64,000 nt of DNA. It comes from Athripsodes cinereus (Eukaryota; Arthropoda; Insecta; Trichoptera; Leptoceridae). The stretch is from positions 806,001 through 870,000 of the forward strand of contig OX388315.1 in assembly GCA_947579605.1 (NCBI GenBank), in the 5' to 3' direction. The translations under genes were made by a program, and so were the position numbers. The notes below the pieces were generated by a model. The model was given only the letters and a program-made list of their open reading frames with translations. It did no database searches and was not told where the DNA came from. Positions 23,201 to 33,160 of the stretch are shown here, piece after piece. Within the stretch, counting starts at the first letter, position 1. Every line of letters starts with the position of its first letter.

Positions 23201-23471
23201 TGACATGCTGACTGAATCATATAAAAAATCTGCCTCTCGTTACAATCTTCGTCGAAAACGAGTAGATTATCGTCCTGGTGATGTAGTCTATCGTAGAAAT
23301 TTTGTAAAATCCAATGCAGCTGCGGAATTCATGTCTAAATTGGCCCCTCGTTTTGTGAAAAATCGTATTAGGTCAAAGTTGTCAGATAACGTGTATCTTT
23401 TAGAGTCAATGGATGGTGTTTATAGTGGAAAGTTTCACGTGAAGGATATTCTGAAAGATGAAAAGTATTGA
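20220..23471 (+). CDS. pol: Pol polyprotein: protease, RT, RNase H, integrase
   Basis: Read from the -1 frameshift; numbering here counts from the protease LDSG Leu at 20421. Protease: D-S-G-A at 2-5 and YLLGIDF at 71-77. Reverse transcriptase: LDLSKAF with Asp264, FGLRNIP at 299-305 and the YLDD box at 327-330. RNase H: acidic residues Asp477, Glu518, Asp543 and Asp586 (PDCLSR). Integrase: HHCC zinc finger His667, His674, Cys704, Cys707, then the D-D-35-E triad Asp737, Asp797, Glu833. The carboxy end has a KLAPRF segment like a GPY/F module and no chromodomain. No internal stop or frameshift is seen, so the enzymes look intact. It converts the RNA to DNA and integrates it in the nucleus. Confidence 0.95.
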   Translation, partial: LISPSLRHPSDTIARSSSSDVISSDGNSRYNYRGVTRNLCTTRVVRKENDGRPYVNIKIHSVICLSLLDSGAVISILGKNSHVQFLNLGYPLVPCETRVLTADGNGQSVLGTLTLPVQYQGIEKCITFLVVPSITSSYLLGIDFWKRFNICPELFPVSVCTIPPVLHLNAVTQIDERIFSADLTPEPPVVTKGLIGPTNLTSEQVVIINDIKRSYEDVSYEKKGLGRLKGIFHKIETIGDPVRQRHYPIPHAKKEIMNKEIDKMLQLGVIEPASSSWQSPALIVNKKNGEPRFCLDSRGLNKVTKPNSYCLPWIDRILDSLRDAKFLTALDLSKAFWQLPLSPESKEKTAFFIDGRGSYQFSVCPFGLRNIPSHMQMIADKLFSHRFPGRVHCYLDDILIVSETFEQHCNDLRLVQSILKENGLTINMTKSEFCKSSLRYLGYIVDGEGLRTDEIKIEAMKKFPTPTTPKQVKSFLGMCSYYRKFIQNFAHIAAPLSALTSRKNKKFVWNEEAENAFHSLKLALQSAPVLVQPDYTKEFYLHTDCSDLAMSGILMQKLEDGEHPIAYFSRKLTGPERNYSICEKELLAALCSITHFRNYLDGVRFHLITDNSSLQWLHKLQNPTGRLARWSTRLSAFDFDVTHRPGKLNVVPDCLSRVEIGTLTLPTEITDTCDAVYNKLKKGCENYPQAYPNYQIIEGKLYRYTKSSNTLLSPHEWKLVLPKLDALRVIQEYHCSGDSCHEGTYKTYKHLRRYFYWPNMHLSVARFVNSCEICKTHKIATSGPRGIMGKPKLVSMPLQTLSIDIIGPFVKSVEGYVYILSVVCVFTKFVWIFPLRKCTSAIIQKCLEERIFLPYSVPKCILLDNATYFCSRSFKSFLESYGIEKILYSAYYAPQSNTVERYNQTIGTALSILVDNNHRIWSKKLPIVQASLNNNVSFATGYSPHFLMHGFESVQHASFFKSLSSNVDENPSDELKNSYKQKLDVLYDVYNEVTDMLTESYKKSASRYNLRRKRVDYRPGDVVYRRNFVKSNAAAEFMSKLAPRFVKNRIRSKLSDNVYLLESMDGVYSGKFHVKDILKDEKY

Positions 23472-25062
23472 ATATCCCTGTTATGTATTGTGACTTATGC
23501 AAATTTTAGTATAAATAAAATATTATATGTAGCGAATTGTGTGTTGTATCGTCTTGTTGAGGAATGGAATGTAAAGTACAATGGAGTAGACATAGGTACA
23601 AGCGCCAACGACACTGGTCCATGGATTATATAATGATGACAATTATCGATTAAATATAAATTCCTCGAACCCTTCATTTTCTATCCTGTCTTTCGATATT
23701 GGTGACAATTGTATGTAGTATGATGTATGCATGTGAGTGTGACTGTGTGAGCCCTGAATGAGGAATTATAGTTGATGTATGTAGTATGATGAATGAAAAA
23801 TATCGAATACCCCAGACAGAGATTCTCTTTAATAATACCCCCCACAAATGTTGTAGTCTTCTGTCGTCATTGTGTATACTTTGTGTCCACATCGATATCG
23901 TTTTGTAAGTGGAGCCCTTGTAAAATTTTAATACTCATATTGTATATATATGGAATGTCGTATGATGTATAGCAGTAGACGTCCTGGCTGTACATTATAT
24001 GAGACAAGCGTATGTGTAAATTGTATTGTTCGCATTTATATTGTAAAATTAAATTGAAATTTTTATGGTTATAGAGTCCTACGAGGAATGCCTCTGTGGT
24101 TGTAATTGAAAAGAAAAATACTGACCTAATCCGTATGTACGAGCGCGAATTAGAGTCTAAACGTATATTGATCAAAGCCGTGAGAATATTATGTGACCTT
24201 ATGTATATGAAAATCGTTATATGTAAATATTTATTTTGTTCTTATAATGTCTTGCTATATGATTCGTCTATAGTACATGACGTATGTTATATTTAATTGT
24301 GAGTGTCTTTCATATCGGATGGGTAAACACGTATAAAATGAGACATCTCTAACTTGTATGTATATTAAATTCTTCGTAATATTAATGTTGTGTAAAGCCG
24401 CGAACTACTAATGCCGGAACTCTTGTGTCGGTACATTGTGCGTGCGTGGTGGTTATAGACCAACTACTCTTGTCGTTGGATATTTCTACTTTAAATAGAC
24501 TATCCGATTTTATTATAATTATTAGTATGTATATATTCCATTAGCTACGGAACCTCATACACATATATTGTAAATTTTATTGATATATTGTACATGTTAT
24601 TAATATAAGGTAATTGTTATATAAATGTTATAAAGAATGTTGAATGTTGTAATTGTTGTTATTATTTAATTATGTTTGCTTAGGAGCCCTGTCTTATAAA
24701 TAATATAGAGTTACTTGAGTGAAGTGAAATTTAACTGGAGGAAATATCAGTGCGCCAAAATTCCTTCAGCATGGCCTGTAATCGCGTGTGTTTAAAATAA
24801 GTAAATGTTGGGCTATAGGATTGTTGCTTATTTATAAGAAAATTTAATTGTTGTTTGATATGTATGTAGTATTCATAGTGTTGTCCCTTTCTATATGTAA
24901 TAATATGTCGCGTCACTTACGGATGAGAGGGGCGTGTCTTTGACGGGACGGGCGGAGCAAGGAGGACGTACTATCTCTTGTATATAACCAGTGGTTCTCA
25001 ACTTTTTTCTTTTTTTTAACTTTACGTCTCTTTGAAAATTTGTCATTTCACTTCAAATTTTC
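23472..25062 (+). other. Long non-coding region between pol and 3' LTR
   Basis: About 1.6 kb without an open frame above ~100 codons in any strand and without envelope-like features such as a signal peptide plus membrane anchor. The block 25001-25015 reads CAGTGGTTCTCAACT, resembling a hAT terminus, but no matching opposite end is seen. Confidence 0.6.
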
Positions 25063-25065
25063 AAA
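25031..25065 (+). repeat. 12-bp hairpin abutting the polypurine tract
   Basis: TTTGAAAATTTG (25031-25042) and CAAATTTTCAAA (25054-25065) are exact reverse complements with an 11-nt loop. The hairpin overlaps the beginning of the purine run that primes plus-strand synthesis. Confidence 0.6.
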
Positions 25066-25085
25066 AAGGGGGCGCAGACGGAGAA
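25063..25085 (+). promoter_or_regulatory. Polypurine tract region
   Basis: AAAAAGGGGG at 25063-25072 is followed by CGCAGACGGAGAA and then the 3' LTR at 25086. A purine run just before the 3' LTR is the expected plus-strand primer. It is separated from the LTR by 13 nt, so the exact primer end may lie in the GACGGAGAA part. Confidence 0.6.
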
Positions 25086-27586
25086 TGCTACGCATTAAAA
25101 TATTCAACGCGTAATACGTTCATATCCACTGCTATACCAATAATTCGTAGTTGTCCTTTGTCGTCACTCAATAATAAATAATAATATTATTATATTTTCT
25201 CTACACCTTGTCGGTAATCCTCGGGTATCCTCGTGCATACGAATGGTGCACTCATCACCACTATCACGTGATGTCCATGGAATGTTCTTTTTTTGTAACG
25301 TCTTTTCGAAGTCCGTTATGACAAACAGTTTCTCCTTTACGATGGGTTAGACCACACGTGTAGGGTGGCCCAGTGCCCACTCTGTTCTCGCGGCGGACAG
25401 TCATCGTAGTAATTACGACAAGTTAATAGTATTGTTAGATAATTGGAGGCAATCTTCATAACAGTGTAATGATCAATCTTGTTGTCTTCCTGCGTTCATA
25501 AAATAATTCATGTTGTGTGCCGTGTAATAATGTACTTTAAAACAACCTGTGTCAATTGTTATGCGCGTGGACGGATTTACCGCCAACATTAGTGTACCCT
25601 AAAACCGTTCTTATTAATAATCAATAGTAATCAATAAACCAAATAATATCGTGAACAGGCTTGAGTATCCTGTGAGTCATATAGATTCCGTTGTCGAAGT
25701 GATATTAAGATAACATTTGGGAGTTTTTTTTGAGTGATGTAGCATTTGTATGATTTTGGGCGTGGTTGTTGCAATTGCCGCCATTTTTCATATCCGTGTG
25801 AAATAAGATAATCCCTTGTTTCTGATCAACTTTTCATTGTTAGGATTCATAAAAGAATCACTTAAACAATTCTTTATACTTGCTCAGTGTTATAAATTTA
25901 ACTAAAACAAGAATGGGTTCCGAAGGAACGAATACATCTTCAACGCGAGAGTCTGTATATTGCGCATCAGTAGTTTATCAATGAACACTCATTCTTATGA
26001 GAACGTGAAGATCCTCTCTTAACTTTTCTGGTTACGACCCTTGTTATGAGAGTGATTAAATGACCACCCGTATATGCTTGGACAGACTATGGAAATAGTG
26101 ACGCCTTATTCCTTTGGCACTGAGAATAGTGTTGAAACGTAAATTATTTCTCTTATCACTTGTGAAGTGGCGATCTCTTCGTCCCGAGGACAGGATCTGT
26201 CTGATTCTGACATCACCGCACTCCTGTACGTCCTAGAGTATAACCAGCGACCGCCATAGAATCATCAGGGTATGTTTCTTTCATGATCCTGCCATCTCCC
26301 GTCTATGAGTGCCAAAATACGTTAACAATAACATACTTGTCTTTGTGTTATTCTTATCCAGCTCGCCAGTCTATCTGTAAGTGACAATATTACTACTGTA
26401 TATGATGTATATATATTGATAATTTATTCATAACTAAGTTCATATAATCGTTGAACTATCTATATATTAATTTCCTTGGTGTAATAATATAAGATCTTGA
26501 GTATGAATGAAGAATGAATGATTCCCATTTCATGTTATAGACCCCACGATAATCCAGGTATTGATTTATATTTGTAATACCAAGGTTGGTGTCTTTTAAT
26601 AATTACCATTGTGTGTTTTACTGTCTCTATCCAAATATGGCAATACTTTCATAGTTTTGCGTATTGTATGGAATAGTATTCCCTACAGATTTACTTTGAA
26701 AGTAACTGTATTGTTATGTAATGTATATGTTTACACAATAAATGTAAATCACTTACCATCCGATATCTTTCTATTGAAATTCATTTTGTATACCCATCAG
26801 TAGATTCAATACTCTTAATAATACTAAAGTACATATCTCCGCCTCCGTGTAAATAATCTTCCAATAACCTAGTATATACTCGGAGTAGTTATGTAACAAA
26901 GGTTCGAATCCTTGGCCAACCATTGGGAGGAAGACCATATTATCTCACTATGAAGGCAACCAAGAGCTAAATGAAAGGCTCCATTGATGGAAATAATATA
27001 TCCACTTTCTTGGAAAGGTCTAATGTACTTTTTGATAATCTTAGTTTCACATGATATATATATATAATTTTGTTGTTTACATGGATGTACCTATATATTT
27101 ACCTTGATACATAATATGAAGATTCTATTCAATAAGTTTTAAATGGTATACTGAAGGAGTAAGGTGTTCCTGGTAACCTGACTGCTTGTGGACTTAAGGG
27201 TAAGCATGACACAGAGGCCTCTCTCGTCCAGAGCCAAGTAAAAGGGCCCCATACACTTGTAAGAAACCCCTAGACATAAACACGAGTATAGACCTTTTAC
27301 TTCTTAATATCTTTAGACTACTTAACGAGCATATAGACCTTTTACTTCTTAATATCTTTAGACTACTTAACGAGCATATAGACCTATATTTATAACAGTA
27401 TTACTCTACAGAATATGTATTTTGCTTCTTATAGTTCAGTTTGAAACCTTGTTCATTGTTCTAATTTTGCTTTTGTAATAAATTGTGTGTTCGACCGTTG
27501 GACGAAGCATAATTTACTTGTTATGTGAGAGCGTGGTTAATGGAAACCACACACGTAGCAATTTGATTGCACGTCCTCACGTAGCA
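25086..27586 (+). repeat. 3' LTR (2501 bp)
   Basis: The same sequence as 15805-18305, displaced by 9281 throughout with no net indel; no substitution was noticed on reading line against line. It is followed by the ACCT target duplication. Confidence 0.95.
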
Positions 27587-27590
27587 ACCT

Positions 27591-27740
27591 CTTGAGATTG
27601 AAAATAAATCGGATACCATAATTCTGAAGTCTCTCAAGTTTATTTGACAGGTCTTGGTTGATATCGAGATATACTGCATTAGCATAATATATGTGATAAC
27701 ATACTATTTTTTTTATACCCATGAATATTTTTGCGTATAA
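27591..27740 (-). mobile_element. LINE-G upstream piece, on the far side of the gypsy insertion
   Basis: The minus strand encodes a LINE segment with VCYHIYYANA and NKLERLQNYGIRFIFNLK. It runs to the ACCT duplication and picks up in the same frame at 15800. This order (a LQ..RFIFNLKR block, then LKWLTVHQRREL) is typical of the carboxy end of many non-LTR polyproteins, so the two pieces were one insertion. Confidence 0.8.
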
Positions 27741-28430
27741 AGTTTTGCTTATATTTATTAATAAAGCTATTTCATTAATTATTTGAATAATTTTCTCTGC
27801 GCCTATTAAAAATTGTTGCCTGAAACCACTAGAGCTAAATCTAATTTGTAACTTAGGTAAAAAAGACTTTTAAATATCAAGTATAAAATAAATACCTAGT
27901 ATAACTCTCTAAAATATTGAGGGACAGAATGCTGTTAGCTTATAAGTGTCCTTTTAAATGCAAGTATAATACGTAAAACCTCACGATAACGCAATGGGGA
28001 ACTTTCACAACAAGAAAAACGCACTTCGCTGCAAAAAGGTCCACCCATGGCGGAACAATGTGTGAAGTCATCAGCTGCTATAGACAGTACTAAGAGTAAA
28101 TTGTGTGTCAATACAACATAGCGCCTAGCGTCGTCACAATGGGCTTATTCAATAACATGGCGTTAAAAATATGGACAGAAAATATGGATTATTAAAATGA
28201 AAATAATGAATGAAAAGTTTAATTTTATTATTTCTTATTAGGATATTCGTGATCAGCGTTTGTTTATTAATATAAATTGGTAACAGTCATACATATTCCT
28301 CACACATGCATATTCCTCAAGATTGAAAACTCAGCGATGATGCACGCTACCATTCCTAAATGTCTAATTTTTTATCTGTTTGGATAGGACAATCTGTATG
28401 TTTACATGTACATAATATGTAGTTTTTTGA
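27741..28430. other. No gene seen
   Basis: AT-rich with a GC-richer patch at 28010-28150 of unknown origin (contains GGTCCACCCATGGCGGAACAATG). Confidence 0.4.
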
Positions 28431-28818
28431 TTAAAACAGGCAACTTGAGACGGTAGAGATGCGAATGCTCAGATGGTCAGCAGGATTATCATTAAAAGAT
28501 AAGATAAGAAGTTCACGTATTCGTGGTAGCATGGGTGTGACTGACATAAATAACAAACTAGAAGAGAGGCAACTAAGATGGTAGTGGCACATAAGACGGA
28601 GACCACCGGAACACACTGTAAACAAAGCCACATCAATAAATCTCCCTCGACATCCATCAAGAGAGAGAACAAAGAATATCTGAATGACACAATGCAATAG
28701 AAATCTGCGGAGAAATGGCCTGGATGAAGAGGATATAGGAAACAGAAGAGTGTACAACCTCAGAACGAGAAGAGCCGACCCCAACAGCCTTCAGCGGTAA
28801 TAAGTTGGGACAGTGCCA
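28431..28818 (+). pseudogene. LINE-C reverse transcriptase carboxy end, with stops
   Basis: The plus strand, with in-frame stops, encodes blocks ETVEMRMLRWSAGLSLKDKIR, KLEERQLRW, HIRRRPPEHTVNKA and RRADPNSLQR, characteristic of the end of an endonuclease-type LINE polyprotein. It terminates in a (GAA)n run. The stops show that it is a dead 5'-truncated copy. The minus-strand frames over it are shadows. Confidence 0.75.
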
Positions 28819-29065
28819 GGAAGAAGAAGAAGATGTAGTTTTCTGATTAGAACACTTGTAAGAGATTTCGTGATAGTGAATTAGTAGAAGCTAGATAACT
28901 GGATTAAGGTTCATCATAGGATATCACAATATTCATTAATATTGTTTGACTAATCAATGCTTTCAAATAGTTTATTATTCTCTACTCGGCTTTTCTTAGG
29001 ATAGGCACATTAATTTATTTCAAAATAACTCACTCACAACATTGTTGCTGAGAGCTTTTGATGAA

Positions 29066-29212
29066 ATTTACACACAACATATTCCATCATATATACACAA
29101 ACATATTCCATCATATATACACACAACATATTCCATCATATATACACACACAACATATTCCATCATATATACACACAACATATTCCATCATATATTATAT
29201 ACACACAACATA
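29066..29212. repeat. Minisatellite, about 26-30-bp unit, five copies
   Basis: Five tandem copies of a unit containing ACATATTCCATCATATATACA with variable ACAC spacers. The plus-strand frame 29042-29254 is just a translation of this repeat. Confidence 0.9.
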
Positions 29213-29329
29213 ATGTCAGCCAGTTTTCGCGTTAATTATACGATCAATAATTAGAAATTCATATTAAAAAAAATGTGTAGTAAATCCACATTGTTTTGTT
29301 AATTTGCAGTTCGATTTTCGTAAACTTAC

Positions 29330-29402
29330 GCTCTCATCGTCAAGCAAATGTAAACTTATTACATTTGGCCGAAGCTTCCGAAAGCCGGCTGGCAATTTAC
29401 CA
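29330..29402. repeat. Rearranged foldback with GAAAGCCGGCT motif
   Basis: CAAATGTAA (29346-29354) and TTACATTTG oppose each other. To the left lies CTCATCGTCAAG (minus: CTTGACGATGAG) and to the right CTTCCGAAAGCCGGCTGGC. These are the same pieces as in the foldback at 32975-33146, but in a different arrangement. Confidence 0.55.
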
Positions 29403-29544
29403 AGGCTACCAGAGAATTTACTTTACATTTTGTTTCATTTAATTTTAATGAACTACCACCACGAATCGTTGATTGATAATTAATTTTAAATAGATCAATT
29501 AAAGATTATCTATACCGTCACGACATATCCCGAAAGTGGAGAAA

Positions 29545-29682
29545 CTAAACAGGAGATCAATGAGGAATTGTATGACTGTGACGGAAGCGAAAGATGTATG
29601 CAAGGATAGAAGGAAGTGGGGCTCGATCCTTTCTGCCTACCCCTCGAGGGAGGTGGCGTGATGATATGTATGTATGTATGAA
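29545..29682 (+). mobile_element. LINE-A 3' end with (ATGT)n tail
   Basis: ATGAGGAATTGTATGACTGTGACGG... through CTTTCTGCCTACCCC and GGCGTGATG matches 14510-14630, then ends in TATGTATGTATG. Only the last 45 or so codons remain. Confidence 0.65.
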
Positions 29683-29735
29683 GTAACCTGGTTTCGACTT
29701 ACAAAATCTTTGTCAAACTGAACATTGGCAATTGT
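29683..29735 (-). repeat. Structured repeat motif, related to 61205-61262
   Basis: Minus strand: TTTGACAAAG, hairpin, TCGAAACCAGGTTACTT. The copy at 61205-61262 has the same order. It resembles the hammerhead-like motifs elsewhere in having GAAA followed by a short self-complementary segment (ACC.GGT). Confidence 0.4.
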
Positions 29736-30360
29736 AAAATGTTTTAACTTTAATACAAAATAATACCAGACTTAATCTTCTCCACGTTTTGTAAGCATAT
29801 CACGTATCATGATTCGTAGAAAATAGTTTCAACCTATACATAAGATAAAGTAAAAACTCTGATTTCAGTTGAAAAAAGAAAACAAAAGTGATCAATCTTT
29901 TATTCTGAAGTCTGTCCATTATACAATTATCCATAGAACAATAAGCATACATACAAATTACTATAAATAGGAATGCTAGTTGCTAATGTTTTATTTTGGA
30001 CCAAATACTTCCTTCCTTCACAATACAAATATTGTCTTAGTTTTGATTCTCTAGTAAAAAAAACATACACATATGATATCTGATTGAAAGATTAATATTT
30101 TTTGTTGCAAAGTACCAAAATAGTATTATCATTAGCAATTGTAATGTTTTTTTTTGTTTTCCGTGGAGCACTAGCATAGAATTGGTCTTCCACTTTTCGC
30201 CGCGAGTTTTCAAGTGTCCTGTAAAAAGCAGGTGTTCGAAAACGTAACAATCTCTATTAAATCCATTTCACTCTCAGCCATTAACACCTAATCATCTGTG
30301 CATTTACCCGAGACCCATTCAATTCGACACCAACATCCATCTCTTTCACAGGTCGTATAC
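29736..30360. other. No gene seen
   Basis: AT-rich. A partial R1 phrase (GCGAGTTTTCAAGTGTCCTGTAAAAAGCAGGTGTTCGAAAA) sits at 30200-30243. Confidence 0.4.
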
Positions 30361-30379
30361 AGTACCTAATCGAAGAATA

Positions 30380-30735
30380 GGTTGACCAGCCACGAAGACA
30401 CGCCACAACCTTGCTCTTTTATACATTCAAATGCAAGTTTTGTGGATAGAATGCGCGTAAATATGTGGTTTGGACATATTGAACTAATGAACGAGGAAAG
30501 AATGACAAAAATATCCTTGCCTGAACGAAGAGGTGCGAGGAAGTACGGGCGTCCGAGAACCACGTTACTTGATCACGTGGATCAAATTCTCAAGGACGGC
30601 CGTGTGTTGAGTAAGAGGAACCGACGTGCATGCATGAGAAATTGTATGAATGTGAAAGAAGCGAAAGAAGTAGGTATGTAAAGATAGATCTAGATGACGT
30701 TCCATTTTCTCTGCCTTCCCCACTTGGGACACGAC
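30380..30735 (+). mobile_element. LINE-A 3' ORF fragment
   Basis: The plus-strand frame encodes WFGHIELMNEERM, ERRGARKYGRPRTTLLDHVD and RNRRACMRNCMNVKEAKEV, the LINE-A carboxy region, degrading after 30680. There is no catalytic domain. Confidence 0.7.
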
Positions 30736-31920
30736 TTGAGAAAATAGTATACTTACATGAATTCCAGTAATAACAATGAGAAATTTATATTAGAAAAATA
30801 TTATTATAACAAGTAATTAAAAACCTACGTCTCACGTATCGATTTAGTCTAAACACTTAATTACTTTTAGCCATCGAACTAATTTTATTATTTCTACCAA
30901 TATATTATTATGTTATATTGTGTCTTTACTACCAACATTGTAAAGTTTTGCTTTCCTCACACCATAGCCAACTAAACAGAACTACTAACTAAGCTATGGA
31001 CTAATCTAACTCTATACTAGATCCAACATACGTAACCAAGTTCTGATAACAATATTCAATATGTTGCTATAACAGCTATTAATTAATATTGTGTGTCAGG
31101 TAACTACATAATAGTAAGTTCACATGGGTCAGTATTCATTTGTAAGTCAAGTTGAGAATTGACAGCTGTGTGTATATCGTTCGAACATGTTTATAATATC
31201 ATGTAATTAAAAACCGAGAGAATCCAAATATAATACTTGAAGTTGAAAGTCTTTTAACTTTAATTGAACTAGGTATTAGCATTGATTCTTTTGCATAGTG
31301 AGATAATTGTGAGATAAAAAGCAGTTACTTTATTTTAAGCCTATGCGAAGCTTTCAATTTTATTGCAATACAAGTATAAAAGTAAAGTTTTAAAAAGTTG
31401 ATAGAAGTCTAAAGCTTTTTAGGACATTGTTCGTCGATGATAATTGATTGAAGATGAGATATATTTCTCTTGAACTAATATTCGTCACCAAATGATTTTT
31501 TTATTTTCGTTCCGCTACATAACGTTGAGTCTAAATTAATATTTAATATAATTTTTGTTCATGATACGTTCTGCTATACATGACGACTATCTTTTGAACT
31601 TGAACCATCAGAACACGGTTTTACAGCAGTAACAGGAATGAATTAAATTAACTAATCAAGTTATGACCGCCTGACAACAGTACTATTAATGAACATCTTG
31701 TAATGTTTGTATGCAAATATAATAACTCATACAAAGTAATCGATGATAAGCTTATCAAAGGCGAGTACTCTTGTGTCTTTAATATAAATAATACATGAGT
31801 AAAACAATACAAACTAAGTATAAACAAGACATAGCAAATGATTTAATACGAGTACAAAGTAAATGAACCTACAGTGTGTAGTACCAATAGATCGCTCTTC
31901 AATATAATAATATATATCTA
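30736..31920. other. No gene seen
   Basis: About 1.2 kb of AT-rich DNA with no repeat or coding signature that can be recognised. Confidence 0.45.
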
Positions 31921-31924
31921 TATC

Positions 31925-32069
31925 ATCATCATCTCTGTTTGACCCTAAATTTGAGGATGGTGACCATTATGCCTTGGTCTATAGATCATTCGTCTCCATC
32001 CGGAACGATCTTCCGTCGTTTGCAGGGCCCCATGCAGTGAGCTACGTGTGACCTTAATTTGGACGCTCT
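31925..32069 (-). mobile_element. Older repeat interrupted by LINE-B (left part)
   Basis: The block with GACCCTAAATTTGAGGATGGTGACC and the block at 32521-32750 look like two sides of one older insertion, cut by LINE-B. Similarity to a LINE interior is suspected but no motif proves it. Confidence 0.35.
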
Positions 32070-32080
32070 ATTTTGCTGAT

Positions 32081-32509
32081 CCTTCTATATGGCTGCGAGT
32101 CTTGGTACTTAACCAAGGCTCAAGAGCGGAAGATACTAAGCTTTGAAAACAAGTGTCTTAGAAGGATTTTGGATGTCAGATGGTATGAACATGTTACAAA
32201 TGATGCTGTGCGCCGGTGCACCCAGCAGAGACCTGTAATCTCCGTAATACAAGAGAGACGATGGTCCTGGCTGGGACATGTTTTGAGAATGCCCAATGAT
32301 AGTTGGCCAAAAAGAGCACTGTTCTTCCGTCCGCAGGGGTTCCGTAGGCCCGGGCGTCACTCTTTCACAATACACCGTTCCTATGACAACGATATCAGAG
32401 CGCAAGGAATGTCGTGGGAAGAGGTGACGCAATTGGCACAGAGACGCTCTGAATGGAGGAGACTGGTTTCTGCCCTGTGCTCCCGAGAGGAGCGTTGTGG
32501 ACGATGATG
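32081..32509 (+). mobile_element. LINE-B, 5'-truncated insertion with 11-bp target duplication
   Basis: Identical 11-bp ATTTTGCTGAT copies lie at 32070-32080 and 32510-32520. Between them the plus strand encodes LLYGCESWYLTKAQERKI, FENKCLRRILD, RRWSWLGHVLRM and QRRSEWRRLVSALCSREE, the carboxy end of a non-LTR retrotransposon polyprotein. It ends GATGATG just before the right duplication. A second, minus-strand copy is at 52410-52855. The endonuclease and RT core are missing. Confidence 0.85.
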
Positions 32510-32959
32510 ATTTTGCTGATACTCGACTCCTTTCACGCCTCCCTTCAATTGCCTCAGTTATCATTGATATTTCCAGGTTCTCAGGCTTCCTTCTCGCAAT
32601 GTGTCCGAAATATTGCGAGACACGCTGTCTGCATATATTTGAGAGTCGTTTGGAAATGTTAAGCTCCTTGAAGGTAGATTGTGTTCAGTCCAGTGCACTC
32701 GGAGCAATCTAACCAAACGGAATTACCTCTTCTATTGTAACCCTGCAGAGTTTATTTCAGGAGCTAATAAATCAATGAAATTTCTCCATTATCAAATAAA
32801 ATAAAATAAATATTTATTAAATTTCTCCAATTCCTGACATTTCTCCAGTCAAAGCAAATGTGAACCAAGAGTTATTAAATGAAATAATTGTACGTCATTT
32901 TCTGTCGTTTAATAACTTTAATGCGAGTAGTCTCTAGTAGTAGTAAATTGTGAAAGAAT

Positions 32960-33160
32960 TTTATTTAGATTGTTAAATTTTTAAATAGAAACACGATATA
33001 ATTATAGTTATTCAACTATTGACTTTATTTATTTTTGCTAGCCGGCTTGACGATGAGAGCGGAAGCTCTTGAAAGCCGGCTCGCAAAAATAAATAAAGTC
33101 AATAGTGGAATAACTATATTATATCTTGTTTCATTTTAAAAATTATTAATATGAACATCC
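32960..33160. repeat. Foldback with hammerhead-like centre
   Basis: Arms of about 74 bp (32975-33048 and 33073-33146) are near-perfect inverted copies. In the inner part ATTTATTTTTGC faces GCAAAAATAAAT. The centre reads TGACGATGA, a hairpin (GAGAGC GGAA GCTCTT), GAAA, then the self-complementary AGCCGGCT, C and GCAAAAA. This order resembles a hammerhead ribozyme with the arms as helix I, although an extra AGCCGGCT lies upstream of the core here. Confidence 0.75.

Larger units (their letters stand above)
15805..27586 (+). mobile_element. Full-length Ty3/gypsy-type LTR retrotransposon
   Basis: Two direct LTRs (15805-18305 and 25086-27586; offset 9281 throughout) bracket gag and pol in the order protease, reverse transcriptase, RNase H, integrase, which defines the Ty3/gypsy group. 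LTR termini are TGCTAC...GTAGCA. Identical 4-bp ACCT duplications flank it (15801-15804, 27587-27590). There is no envelope frame: 23472-25085 is non-coding. On reading, the LTR pair shows no difference, so insertion is recent. Gag carries a one-base frame break, so this copy may be non-autonomous. The long LTR recalls Woot and Ulysses (inference only). Confidence 0.95.

Noticed and set aside
23672..24296. Envelope gene after pol
   Set aside because: Only short frames on mixed strands, without signal peptide, glycosylation-rich ectodomain or membrane anchor.
28431..28784. 117-codon minus-strand frame
   Set aside because: It is the shadow of the LINE-C relic, whose recognisable coding sense is on the plus strand.
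29072..29212. CRISPR-like array
   Set aside because: Repeats are directly adjacent with only ACAC spacers, so this is a minisatellite in an animal genome.
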